Part shown: one piece after another, positions 35,702 through 44,192 of the stretch
Layout of the letters: each line of letters starts with the position of its first letter
Numbering within the stretch: the stretch's first letter is position 1
Translations under genes and position numbers: made by a program
Assembly: GCA_040500365.1 (NCBI GenBank)
Contig: CP148031.1
Coordinates: 3,267,988 to 3,331,987, forward strand
Reading direction: 5' to 3'
Origin: Dehalobacter alkaniphilus
Lineage (GTDB): Bacteria > Bacillota > Desulfitobacteriia > Desulfitobacteriales > Syntrophobotulaceae
Length of the DNA: 64,000 nucleotides
Notes under the pieces: generated by a model
Database searches by the model: none
Seen by the model: only the letters and a program-made list of their open reading frames with translations
What the model was told of the DNA's origin: nothing

Positions 35702-36103
35702 ATGGTGAATATGAATCAACGTAAGCCGCCCTCAGAACTGAATATTATCAGCAAAGCGAAAGATTTATTGAAGCACACTTACCAAATGACCAACAATACC
35801 AACCATTTTCCGAAGAAAGTGAGGTTTACGATAGTCCAAAGGATGTAAAATTGCGCCACGGATATTCTCGAACTTCTGGTAGAAGCCAATGACTTAAATC
35901 TTTCCATCCCGGAGCAGAAATCTCAAAGGCTCATCCTGCAAGCAAGAGCGTTGACGAAATGCAAGCTGTTACTGTACTACATTGAATTGTCATTCGAGTC
36001 AAATCACATAAACGGTGGCAGTTGCTCCTATTGGTCACAGATGGTCGTAGATGTTAAAAATATGACCGCAGCGTGGTCGAAGAAAGACAAAACAAGAGAA
36101 TAA
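35702..36103 (+). pseudogene. avd: avd-like DGR accessory gene with in-frame UAA
   Basis: ATG 35702 reads 48 codons (LNIISKAKDLLKHTYQ, HFPKKVRFTIVQRM) to TAA at 35846-35848. The same frame then continues (NCATDILELLVEANDLN ... KTRE) to a stop at 36101-36103. Without the stop this is a 133-residue helical protein matching the four-helix Avd family that forms the pentamer partnering DGR reverse transcriptase. The frame is intact on both sides, so the change is a point nonsense (for example CAA to TAA). It may be recently inactivated, a sequencing error, or suppressed. Confidence 0.72.
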
Positions 36104-36125
36104 GGTTCATCGGGTATGCTCTGTA

Positions 36126-36222
36126 GCTTCGAACTCCAACAATGTGCGCAATGTCAATACTGACGGCACTCTGAACAATAACAATGCCTACAATGGTAAC
36201 AATGGGGTTCGTCCCGATTTGA
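36126..36222 (+). repeat. DGR template repeat (TR)
   Basis: 97 bp matching the variable repeat at 38094-38190 except for 15 mismatches, all at TR adenines. It is rich in AAC/AAT codons when read in the target frame. Lies between avd and the reverse transcriptase gene, the usual DGR order. Confidence 0.93.
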
Positions 36223-36382
36223 TGGAAATTGAGTCCGAGTAGTCTTTATGGCGAAAGCAGAAAACCATCACCATCAAAGGAGAGCATATCCGTCCTCGGT
36301 GTACGAGGTAAATACATGATTGCTGATGCAAGGGTTTTGATTAACTTCAACATCGGAGCTACAAAACGGCAAGGATCTTTTT
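36223..36382 (+). ncRNA. DGR TR-to-RT spacer, likely part of template RNA
   Basis: 160 bp without a gene between TR and RT. In studied DGRs the RNA downstream of TR is needed to prime and structure cDNA synthesis; this stretch is the matching position. It ends with AAGGA before the RT ATG. Confidence 0.45.
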
Positions 36383-37456
36383 ATGTACTTTGAACGCATA
36401 TACGACTTCGACAATTTATACAGAGCCTTTTTACTGGCTCGGAGAGGAAAACGATGGAAACACACGACCGCAAAATTCGATGTAAATATGGTTGAATCGA
36501 TACTCAAACTGAGTGACGAATTAAAGACCAAAACGTATCAGCCAGCTCCGTACCATACTTTCAAGGTGTATGAGCCGAAAGAGCGTGATGTAATGTCTAA
36601 TTCGTTTCGGGATAAGGTGGTTCAACACAGTCTTTGTGACAATGTACTCGAACCGCTTATAAAGAAAGCCTTTATCTATGACAATGCGGCTTCTCAGAAG
36701 GGCAAAGGAACTCACTTTGCTTTGGATAGAGCAGAAGAGTTCATGCGTTCCTATTATCGCAAGCATGGCGCAAACGGTTGGGTGCTGAAATGTGACATTC
36801 GAAAATACTTTTACAGGATTCAGCACGAACCTCTGAAAAGAGCCTGTGAGCCGTATATCCCAGAGGAAGATGTTTGGTGGTTACTCAATTTGATTATCGA
36901 TTCTACCGATGACCCCGGCATCCCGATAGGCAATCAGAGCAGCCAGATTCTTGCTTTACTGGCGTTAAGCTCATTAGACCATTTCGTCAAGGAAAAGCTT
37001 CGAATCAAATATTATGGTCGATACATGGATGACTTTTATCTTATACATGAGGATAAAGAGTATTTGGTTCAATGTTGGAAGGACATCGAAAGATTCATAA
37101 CCCCGCTTGGTATGGAGCTAAACGCCAAAACACAGGTGTTTCCATTGAAGAACGGAATTGATTATCTTGGTTTTCATCTGTATCTGACTGATACCGGCAA
37201 GGTAATCCGCAAGCTGCGCCGGAAGAGTAAGAACAACATGGCTCGTAAATTGCGGAAATTCAAAAAGCTTTTGGATGCCGGTAAGATTGAAATGGCGAAT
37301 ATCGAACAGTCTTACCAATCGTGGAAAGGTCATGCTTCGAAGGGAAATTGTCATCATCTTATTCGGAACATGGATGAGTTATATAACAAATTATTCAAGG
37401 AGGTATATCGAAATGGCACAACTTCTATCGAATCTGGCGGTGGGGTCGAAGATTAA
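36383..37456 (+). CDS. DGR reverse transcriptase
   Basis: 357 residues. Palm motifs: VLKCDIRKYFYRI (catalytic D138), IPIGNQSSQ (DGR-type motif 4), YGRYMDDF (YMDD at 214-217), and FPLKNGIDYLGFH. No RNase H or integrase domain, as expected. ATG 36383 after AAGGATC. It copies TR RNA into cDNA, mutating adenines, for transfer into VR. Its end overlaps the target gene start. Confidence 0.93.
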   Translation: MYFERIYDFDNLYRAFLLARRGKRWKHTTAKFDVNMVESILKLSDELKTKTYQPAPYHTFKVYEPKERDVMSNSFRDKVVQHSLCDNVLEPLIKKAFIYDNAASQKGKGTHFALDRAEEFMRSYYRKHGANGWVLKCDIRKYFYRIQHEPLKRACEPYIPEEDVWWLLNLIIDSTDDPGIPIGNQSSQILALLALSSLDHFVKEKLRIKYYGRYMDDFYLIHEDKEYLVQCWKDIERFITPLGMELNAKTQVFPLKNGIDYLGFHLYLTDTGKVIRKLRRKSKNNMARKLRKFKKLLDAGKIEMANIEQSYQSWKGHASKGNCHHLIRNMDELYNKLFKEVYRNGTTSIESGGGVED

Positions 37457-39149
37457 ATTCGGTAAATATCAGGTAGCATCCGAAACCGCACAGGATATTA
37501 TCTGGAAGATAGTCGCAAAAAATCATAGTGGCTATCCCAGTAATGCGATTACTTTGCTCACAGAGAAGATTATCGACCTTCGGGCGAGTGACGCACAAGA
37601 GCCGAGTAATAGCGATAGTGACCGGCAGTCTTACGGTAACAACCGCTACTCGCTCTCTAACATCGAGCAATGGCTTAATAAGGATTCTGCGGCCGGTGCG
37701 TGGTATGCCGCCGCTCATGCAGCCGACCAATCGCCCGATACTTCGGCTCGTACAGGTGGATATGGTACACAATATGCAGCTAAAGCCGGTTTCCTCAATC
37801 TATTTACCGCTACCGAAAAAGCCGCAATTCAGAATACCACAATCAGAGTGGTCAAGGCTTCTGTTGACGGTGGTAGTTATGAGGACATCGCAAGAAAGGT
37901 TTTTCTTCCCTCCACTACCGAAGTCGGATTGGCAAATGAAAGTAGTATCGCCGAAGGTGCTTTGTGGGCTGGTTTCTCAAATGATGCAAGCAGAATTGCT
38001 TATTTAACTCAACAGGCATTTTCAAATACACCTTCATCGTCTAAGCCGTCTGCCGTTGGAAATGCGTGGTATTGGTGGTTGCGTACCCCTTATGCTTCGA
38101 ACTCCCGCAATGTGCGCGTTGTCTATACTGACGGCACTCTGAGCACTGACTATGCCTGCCGTGGTAGCTATGGGGTTCGTCCCGCTTTGAATCTTTTATC
38201 TTCTATCTCTGTATCTGATTCAACGGACGTAGACGGATGTTATACCCTCATCTGGAATACTGCTCCGAACCCTCCCGGTGCGCTCAATGTTCCTTCCGAG
38301 ATTTACGGCGGTAAGAATAACACAATCTCATGGACAGCCGGGTCAGACGTTGACGGAAACCTTGCCGGTTATGAGCTTGAAGTTTCGGAGAACGGCGGTG
38401 CGTATACTAACATTTACACCGGCTCGGCACTCTCGTTCATTGATGCTGTCACTTATGGGTTAAGTACGGTGCAATATCGTGTTCGTTCTTATGACAGCGC
38501 AGGAGCAACGAGCAGTTATGTTACCGGCAGCGTGAAGAACGTCATTAACAACACCGTTCCCACAATCTCCGGCGCAGACGGCAGTTTGGGAACGAAAGCC
38601 GCTCCATTTACACAGAATTACACCGTTACTGACCCCGATGACGGAGCAAGTGTAACGGTTGTAGAAAAGATTGACGGTGCGACTCTGAGGACATATACGC
38701 CTACGCTCGGTGCTACCAATACGTTTTCGGTTACAGGCAACACATGGCTCAAACTGACCAACGGTTCGCACACGCTGACCATCACGGCAACGGACAACCT
38801 CGGCGGTGTCGCTACGAGAACCTATACGTTCACTAAAAACATGACATCGTTCTCGATTCAGCCAACCGTACCTTTCGCATCGGAGTCAATGCCTACTCGT
38901 ATCGCAATCTCGGTTTCACGCTCCATACCGGGCGGCGCAGACTTCGAGGTCATGGTTTGCAATAATGCCAATGACGCTTCGCCCACATGGGAGGATGCTA
39001 CGAGTGCGGTTGAGGGTGGTCTTGTTCACGTTTTCGAGAACGACACGAAAACCGCCGCAACATGGGCGGTCGGGATTCAGGTCAATGTCAGTCGTGGTAC
39101 AGGTTCGGGAGCTTGTTATGTGTCCGGGATAGGAGGTAATTTCGAATGA
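37413..39149 (+). CDS. DGR target: variable tail/receptor-binding protein (DUF6273-like)
   Basis: 578 residues from ATG 37413 (AAGGAGG). Residues 1 to about 270 resemble DUF6273, a C-type-lectin-like fold used in DGR targets: WYWWLRTPYASN leads into the variable repeat (residues 228-259) and ends GVRPALNL. The rest holds two FN3/Ig-like domains (about 285-375 and 380-465) and a beta C-terminus. It probably sits at the tail tip and binds host receptors; it is read at 44 bp overlap with RT. The variable residues lie within 232-258. Confidence 0.87.
   Translation: MAQLLSNLAVGSKIKFGKYQVASETAQDIIWKIVAKNHSGYPSNAITLLTEKIIDLRASDAQEPSNSDSDRQSYGNNRYSLSNIEQWLNKDSAAGAWYAAAHAADQSPDTSARTGGYGTQYAAKAGFLNLFTATEKAAIQNTTIRVVKASVDGGSYEDIARKVFLPSTTEVGLANESSIAEGALWAGFSNDASRIAYLTQQAFSNTPSSSKPSAVGNAWYWWLRTPYASNSRNVRVVYTDGTLSTDYACRGSYGVRPALNLLSSISVSDSTDVDGCYTLIWNTAPNPPGALNVPSEIYGGKNNTISWTAGSDVDGNLAGYELEVSENGGAYTNIYTGSALSFIDAVTYGLSTVQYRVRSYDSAGATSSYVTGSVKNVINNTVPTISGADGSLGTKAAPFTQNYTVTDPDDGASVTVVEKIDGATLRTYTPTLGATNTFSVTGNTWLKLTNGSHTLTITATDNLGGVATRTYTFTKNMTSFSIQPTVPFASESMPTRIAISVSRSIPGGADFEVMVCNNANDASPTWEDATSAVEGGLVHVFENDTKTAATWAVGIQVNVSRGTGSGACYVSGIGGNFE
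38094..38190 (+). repeat. DGR variable repeat (VR)
   Basis: 97-bp copy of the TR inside the target gene, frame-matched: residues 228-259. Twelve codons differ from TR (232, 236, 238, 244-247, 249, 250, 252, 253, 258). The 3' end, GGGGTTCGTCCCG, is invariant and is the likely initiation of mutagenic homology. Confidence 0.93.
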
Positions 39150-39328
39150 GTGTAAAATTCAGACCTACTCCTTTGAGTGAGAAGGAGCTAAAAGACCAGC
39201 TCTTGGCTTCTCAGATGGCTCTTGCGGAACTGAGTATAGCACAGGCAGACGCACAACTTCAAAATGAAATCGCTATTGCGGAGTTATCTATATTGATTGC
39301 AGGAAAGGGGGAAACAGAAGATGTTTAA
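39146..39328 (+). CDS. Short coiled-coil protein
   Basis: 60 residues (KELKDQLLASQMALAELSIAQ), helical. ATGA overlap with the target gene. Probably tail or lysis related, unknown. Confidence 0.5.
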   Translation: MSVKFRPTPLSEKELKDQLLASQMALAELSIAQADAQLQNEIAIAELSILIAGKGETEDV

Positions 39329-39461
39329 CACAAATAGCGGACTTGTGAAAACATGGGTGTCTTTAATCAGAAAGGGCATCTACACAACGGATGATATTCC
39401 TAATATCGGAAATCTCAGAGAAGTTGTGATTTCCGTTTTAGGAGAGGGTGTCGGTACATGA
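39321..39461 (+). CDS. XkdX-like short protein (46 aa)
   Basis: 46 residues (MFNTNSGLVKTWVSLIRKG ... DDIPNIGNLREVV), resembling small XkdX-type phage proteins found before holins. It overlaps both neighbours. Confidence 0.55.
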   Translation: MFNTNSGLVKTWVSLIRKGIYTTDDIPNIGNLREVVISVLGEGVGT

Positions 39462-39784
39462 GCGAGTTTGTCCTAAAGTATTGGATGGAAGTTATATTCG
39501 GCGGTTTTGTGGCAGCTTTCAGTTTTGCCCTCAGAAAGCTTCATAAGCAGACCGTCAAAAGCAGACAGGAGTATAAGAGCATCCATGACGGCATGATTGC
39601 CCTTCTGAGGTCACAAATCATTCAGATGTATAACCATTATGTAGACAAGGGTGAGTTTCCTATCTACGCCAGAGAAACGCTTTACGGCTTACATAAAGAG
39701 TATAAGGCGTTGGGAGGAAACGGAGCGGTCGATGACCTCATTGAAATCCTGTCACAGATGCCTACGGAAAGGAGAGCCGGATGA
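39458..39784 (+). CDS. Holin-like or membrane-associated protein
   Basis: 108 residues with one N-terminal hydrophobic helix (about 8-28) and a charged helical remainder. Located in the lysis module; ATGA overlap with the previous gene. Confidence 0.55.
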   Translation: MSEFVLKYWMEVIFGGFVAAFSFALRKLHKQTVKSRQEYKSIHDGMIALLRSQIIQMYNHYVDKGEFPIYARETLYGLHKEYKALGGNGAVDDLIEILSQMPTERRAG

Positions 39785-39785
39785 T

Positions 39786-40001
39786 ATGAAAGAAGGAATG
39801 TTTTCTAAGCTCGTAATTATTGCTGTAATTGCTCTCAACATCGTCTTTACCGCAATCGTGCTGTGGATATTTCTCAAGACCTCCGTAGAGCCGACCACGC
39901 TCATCGGTTGCTGGTTTGGATTTACCACAGTAGAAATGTGGTCATTGGCAAGTATCAAAAAAGCTAAAGTTAAAAAGAAGGAGGAACAAAACCATGAGTA
40001 A
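39786..40001 (+). CDS. Small membrane protein, holin candidate
   Basis: 71 residues, two membrane helices and a Lys/Glu-rich C-terminus, a common holin build. Directly upstream of the endolysin with 8-bp overlap. Confidence 0.6.
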   Translation: MKEGMFSKLVIIAVIALNIVFTAIVLWIFLKTSVEPTTLIGCWFGFTTVEMWSLASIKKAKVKKKEEQNHE

Positions 40002-40749
40002 TAGTCCTTTAGTAAACTATACCAAAATTTCACCGAACAGTAGTAATCCTCGCAAAGACACCATCAAGAAAATCACCATTCATCACATGGCAGGAAATTT
40101 GACTGTCGAGGTTTGTGGAAACGTCTTTGCTCCTACCTCTCGTCAGGCAAGCGCAAATTACGGCATCGGAACTGACGGCAGGGTCGGGATGTATGTCGAG
40201 GAAAAGAATCGTGCATGGACAAGCTCTAACGCTGAAAACGACAATCAAGCCGTGACCATCGAAGTCGCAAATGATGAAATAGGTGGAAACTGGCACGTTA
40301 GCGATGCCGCCTTGAATAGGCTCATAGACCTCTGCGTGGACATTTGTAAGAGGAACGGCATCGAAAAGTTAAATTTCACAGGCGATAAAAACGGCAATCT
40401 CACCATGCACAAATATTTTGCGGCTACGGCTTGCCCCGGCCCTTATCTGAGTAGTAAGTTCCCTTACATCGCCGATGAGGTAAACCAGAGATTGAACCCT
40501 CCGGCCGCTCCTGCCGTTCCTGCTGCCCCCTCAAAGCTCTATCGTGTGCAGACCGGGGCGTTTGGTAACAAGTCCAACGCTACGGCTCTGGAAGCCAAAT
40601 TAAAGGCACAGGGATTCCCCACCATCATCGTACAGGTAGACAAGCTGTACAAGGTTCAGGTTGGCGCATACGGCGTGAAAAGTAATGCCGATGCAATGTT
40701 GGCAAAATTGAAAAAAGCCGGTTATGATGCGTTCATAACCGTGGCTTAA
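39994..40749 (+). CDS. Endolysin: N-acetylmuramoyl-L-alanine amidase with SPOR domain
   Basis: 251 residues. Amidase_2 core (ITIHHMAGN, then TACPGPYL with conserved H and C/H residues) followed by a Pro/Ala linker and a C-terminal SPOR domain (YRVQTGAFGNKSNATALEAKL) that binds peptidoglycan. Lyses the host cell at the end of the cycle. AAGGAGG before ATG. Confidence 0.88.
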   Translation: MSNSPLVNYTKISPNSSNPRKDTIKKITIHHMAGNLTVEVCGNVFAPTSRQASANYGIGTDGRVGMYVEEKNRAWTSSNAENDNQAVTIEVANDEIGGNWHVSDAALNRLIDLCVDICKRNGIEKLNFTGDKNGNLTMHKYFAATACPGPYLSSKFPYIADEVNQRLNPPAAPAVPAAPSKLYRVQTGAFGNKSNATALEAKLKAQGFPTIIVQVDKLYKVQVGAYGVKSNADAMLAKLKKAGYDAFITVA

Positions 40750-40762
40750 AGGAGGATTGAAG

Positions 40763-41107
40763 ATGAAGGATTACTTACTGATGTTTCTCATGGCGAATTG
40801 GGACAGTATTCTTTTCGTGGTAGTCGCTCTCGTGGTGCTTCTCGTACTTCTGAAAAAGGGGTATAAAGCACGGGTAGCCGAAGTCCTGTTCTATCTGGTC
40901 ACGAAAGCGGAGCAGGAACTTGGCGGCGGTACAGGCGAATTGAAGTTCGCAGCAGTTACCACTTGGCTCTACGAAAAGCTCCCGGCAATCGCAAAGCTCA
41001 TATTTACGAAAAAACAGCTTGACGCAATGATTGAAGCAGCCGTGACCCGAATGAAAGAATATTTGACCGTAAATGAATCGGCAAAGAAATTGATTGTACA
41101 GAAGTAA
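40763..41107 (+). CDS. Holin-like membrane protein (gp54-like)
   Basis: 114 residues, N-terminal membrane helix (about 3-32) then a helical, charged domain (LFYLVTKAEQELGGGTGELKF). AAAGGAGG upstream. Last gene of the prophage before a strong terminator. Likely holin or antiholin. Confidence 0.65.
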   Translation: MKDYLLMFLMANWDSILFVVVALVVLLVLLKKGYKARVAEVLFYLVTKAEQELGGGTGELKFAAVTTWLYEKLPAIAKLIFTKKQLDAMIEAAVTRMKEYLTVNESAKKLIVQK

Positions 41108-41111
41108 AACG

Positions 41112-41147
41112 AAAACACCGCCAGACGATTAAATCTGGCGGTGTTTT
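41112..41147 (+). terminator. Strong terminator at the prophage right end
   Basis: Perfect 14-bp stem AAAACACCGCCAGA / TCTGGCGGTGTTTT with 8-nt loop. Ends late transcription just before the host tRNA gene. Confidence 0.85.
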
Positions 41148-41200
41148 ACTGTAAACCCGAATATCATACCGAAGATGAAAAAGTTCGGATTATACTCGAA

Positions 41201-41276
41201 TGGTGAGCCATCCGCGACTCGAACGCGGGACACCCTGATTAAAAGTCAGGTGCTCTACCGACTGAGCTAATGGCCC
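41201..41276 (-). tRNA. tRNA-Lys (UUU)
   Basis: Cloverleaf on the - strand, 76 nt with encoded CCA. Anticodon loop has TTT (Lys). The acceptor stem GGGCCAT pairs with ATGGCTC. Its 3' end faces the prophage, so it is the likely attachment site. Housekeeping promoter TTGACA (41321-41316), 18 bp, TAGAAT (41297-41292). Confidence 0.93.
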
Positions 41277-41291
41277 AGGCCACAATTCATG

Positions 41292-41351
41292 ATTCTATCA
41301 TTTCAGCCCCTTGGATGTCAAGCAAAACTTTAATAATCCTTGACATCCAAG
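41292..41351 (-). promoter_or_regulatory. tRNA-Lys promoter with inverted repeat
   Basis: The -35 TTGACA lies in one arm of a perfect 13-bp inverted repeat, CTTGGATGTCAAG (41310-41322) / CTTGACATCCAAG (41339-41351), spacer 16 bp. It lies between purA and the tRNA. Confidence 0.5.
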
Positions 41352-41406
41352 AACCAGGAATTAATCTGAAAAAATCAAAGTAAATTCAGATTCATTATCA
41401 AAATCC

Positions 41407-42690
41407 TTAAAAGATATTACCCCGCGTAATCGTTTGATTGCGGCCAGGCCCGACAGCGAGCATGGTAACCGGAACACCGGTCAGCTCTTCCAAGCGGTGG
41501 ATATAATTCTTGGCCTGCTCCGGCAGCTGGCTATATTCGCTGATTCCCGTCAGATCTTCCTGCCAGCCCGGCATTTCTTCATAAATCGCTTCACATTCGG
41601 AGAGGACTTTCAGACTTTGCGGGAAATCATGAAGGACTTCACCTTTGTAGCGATAAGCTGTACATATCTTTAACGTGTCCATTCCTGTCAGGACATCCAG
41701 TTTGGTAAATGCAAAATCAGAAATGCCGCTGATCCGCACCGCATAACGGGTAATGACAGCGTCCAACCAGCCGCAGCGCCGCGGCCGTCCGGTTGTTGTC
41801 CCATACTCTCCGCCTTTTTCCCGGATAAGTTCCCCTGTCTGGCAGGTCAATTCCGTTGGGAACGGTCCTTCGCCGACCCTGGTCGTATAGGCTTTAACAA
41901 CCCCGACAACCTTGTTGATCCGGGTTGGTCCTACTCCTGCACCAATGCAGGCTCCCCCGGCCACAGGGTTGGAAGAAGTGACATACGGATACGTTCCATG
42001 ATCCAAATCCAAAAGCGTTCCCTGAGCGCCTTCAAACAGGACCTTTTTCCCGTCACTTAAGAAATGGTTAATTTCCAGAGAAGAATCGCCGACATAAGGC
42101 CGGATCCTCTCCGCATATTCCAGGCATTCCTGAAGCACAGCTTCATAGCTGAGCGCTTCCTGTCCATACACCTTTGTAATCAACAAATTTTTTTCTTTAA
42201 GGTTATATTGCAGCTTCGCTGTCAGCTCGTCCTTATCCAGGAAATCCAACACCCTGATTCCAGTACGGGAAGCTTTATCCTTGTAAGCGGGGCCGATACC
42301 GCGTTTGGTTGTTCCAATTTTTTGGTCTCCCTTATACTCTTCCTCAAGCACATCGAGAATGCGATGGTAGGGCATGATCACGTGGGCATTACCGCTGACT
42401 CTAAGGTTGTCTGTGCTTACGCCCTTGTCCTTGAGATACTCAAGTTCTTCAATCAATACCTTCGGGTCAATAACCAGGCCATTGCCAATTACGCAGACCT
42501 TTTCAGGATAAAAAATCCCGGAAGGGATCAGATGAAGTTTATAAGTCTCCTTATTAATTACAACCGTATGTCCGGCGTTGTTTCCTCCTTGATATCTGAC
42601 TACCATGTCGGCTTTTTCGGCCAGAAAGTCTGTTATTTTACCTTTTCCTTCGTCACCCCACTGGGTGCCGATCAGTATGACTGCCGCCAA
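41407..42690 (-). CDS. purA: Adenylosuccinate synthetase
   Basis: 427 residues. GTQWGDEGKGKITD is the GTP-binding P-loop; NAGHT, TTKRGIGP and TTGRPRRCGW follow in the usual order. It makes adenylosuccinate from IMP, Asp and GTP in AMP synthesis. Full length; PurR-type boxes lie upstream (42765-42804). Confidence 0.96.
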   Translation of the reverse strand: MAAVILIGTQWGDEGKGKITDFLAEKADMVVRYQGGNNAGHTVVINKETYKLHLIPSGIFYPEKVCVIGNGLVIDPKVLIEELEYLKDKGVSTDNLRVSGNAHVIMPYHRILDVLEEEYKGDQKIGTTKRGIGPAYKDKASRTGIRVLDFLDKDELTAKLQYNLKEKNLLITKVYGQEALSYEAVLQECLEYAERIRPYVGDSSLEINHFLSDGKKVLFEGAQGTLLDLDHGTYPYVTSSNPVAGGACIGAGVGPTRINKVVGVVKAYTTRVGEGPFPTELTCQTGELIREKGGEYGTTTGRPRRCGWLDAVITRYAVRISGISDFAFTKLDVLTGMDTLKICTAYRYKGEVLHDFPQSLKVLSECEAIYEEMPGWQEDLTGISEYSQLPEQAKNYIHRLEELTGVPVTMLAVGPGRNQTITRGNIF

Positions 42691-42730
42691 TGCAAATCCC
42701 CCATTCCATCACGACTTCAATCCAAACTTC

Positions 42731-42804
42731 ATCTTAACAACGATCGCCCCTGTTTGTCAATAAAATCCGAACATTTGCTGTATTCCTAGGCCAAATGTTC
42801 GAAT
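42731..42804 (-). promoter_or_regulatory. purA promoter with PurBox pair
   Basis: On the - strand TTGACA (42760-42755), 18 bp, TAAGAT (42736-42731). Just upstream are CCGAACATTTG (42767) and inverted CAAATGTTCG (42792), matching the paired, inverted PurR boxes of Firmicutes (CCGAAC core), so purA is probably repressed by PurR. Confidence 0.6.
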
Positions 42805-42844
42805 ATTTGATACAACCAAATATAAACGATAATCTTACCGTGTA

Positions 42845-44173
42845 TTAACCATAATTCTTATCGAGGTTAACAAATTTCGTAAATTCCTTCAAATACCCAA
42901 GCTCAACTATACCTACAGGACCATTGCGGTGCTTGGCGATAATAATCTCAGCAATACCTTTTTTCTCCGAATCAGGGTGATAGTATTCATCCCTGTAAAT
43001 AAAGGAAATAAGATCGGCATCAGCCTCGATTGATCCGGATTCCAGAAGGTCGGACATCAGTGGCCGCTTGTCCTGACGCTGCTCAACACCGCGGTTAAGC
43101 TGAGACAGGGCAATAACCGGCACGGATAGTTCACGTGCAACGCCTTTTAAGCCTCTGGAAATCTGGGCGACTTCCTGCTGGCGGCTTTCTACCTTCTTGC
43201 CGACGGTCATTAACTGCAGATAATCAATAATAATCAGTCCAAGTCCTTGTTCCATTTTTAATCTTCTAGCTTTAGACCGAAGCTCTGCCAGGGATATCCC
43301 AACGGTATCATCAATAAACATTGGTGCCTCGGACAGCGGACCTACAGCCTGGGTAAGCTTTGGCCAGTCTGAGTCCAATAGTTCGCCGGTCCTGACCCGC
43401 TGCTGATCTACCATCGCTTCCGAACAAAGAATACGCTGGACAAGCTGCTCTTTGGACATTTCCAGGCTGAATAACGCTACAGGAACCTTGGATTTTACCG
43501 CAGCATTCTGTGCCATATTCAGGACAAGTGCCGTTTTGCCCATCGATGGTCTGGCGGCAATAATAACCAGGTCAGAAGCCTGCCAGCCGGAAGTGATCCG
43601 GTCCAACTCCCGAAAATGGGTCGGAACCCCTGTCAGGTTTCCTTTATTGGAATAGAGGTATTCGATCTTGTCAAATGTCTTCAGGAGAATGCTTCGGATC
43701 GTAACGAAACCTTCCTTGGACTGTCTTTGAGAGATTTCTACAATCAGTCTTTCGGCTTCCTCCAATAAACTAAGGGCTTCTTCTCCCGCTTCGTACCCTT
43801 TTTCTTCAATATAGCCGGCAATGCGGATCAGCTGACGGAGCAGGGCTTTTTCCGCCACAATCCGGGCATAATGTTCCACGTTGGCCGCTGAAGGCACAGA
43901 TCCGGCGATCTGAGAGATTGTTCCAATTCCCCCGATGCTCTCCAGCCTACCTGCCTGCCTCAGGCTTTCAGCCACTGTAACCAGATCAACAGGGTCCCCT
44001 TTTTCAAAGATATCCCTGATGACCAGGTAAATATTTTTATGATTATCGCGGTAGAAATCCTCCGGACGTAGAATCTCGAATACAGTACTGCCCTTCTGGG
44101 GATCAAGCATCAGCGCGCCCAGAACAGCCTGTTCAGCCTCAAGATTATGGGGAGGAACTTTCAAAAGTTCCAT
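42845..44173 (-). CDS. dnaB: Replicative DNA helicase DnaB
   Basis: 442 residues. N-terminal domain (PPHNLEAEQAVLGALMLD), then the RecA-like core with Walker A ARPSMGKTALVL and IIDYLQLM. ATG 44173 has AGGAG 8 nt upstream; the nearer ATG 44179 is too close. Hexameric helicase of the replication fork. Confidence 0.96.
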   Translation of the reverse strand: MELLKVPPHNLEAEQAVLGALMLDPQKGSTVFEILRPEDFYRDNHKNIYLVIRDIFEKGDPVDLVTVAESLRQAGRLESIGGIGTISQIAGSVPSAANVEHYARIVAEKALLRQLIRIAGYIEEKGYEAGEEALSLLEEAERLIVEISQRQSKEGFVTIRSILLKTFDKIEYLYSNKGNLTGVPTHFRELDRITSGWQASDLVIIAARPSMGKTALVLNMAQNAAVKSKVPVALFSLEMSKEQLVQRILCSEAMVDQQRVRTGELLDSDWPKLTQAVGPLSEAPMFIDDTVGISLAELRSKARRLKMEQGLGLIIIDYLQLMTVGKKVESRQQEVAQISRGLKGVARELSVPVIALSQLNRGVEQRQDKRPLMSDLLESGSIEADADLISFIYRDEYYHPDSEKKGIAEIIIAKHRNGPVGIVELGYLKEFTKFVNLDKNYG

Positions 44174-44192
44174 GCTCATTTCTCCTCGTTTG

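Noticed and set aside
35846..35848. Selenocysteine or other recoding of the avd stop
   Set aside because: The codon is UAA, not UGA, and other phage genes end in UAA.
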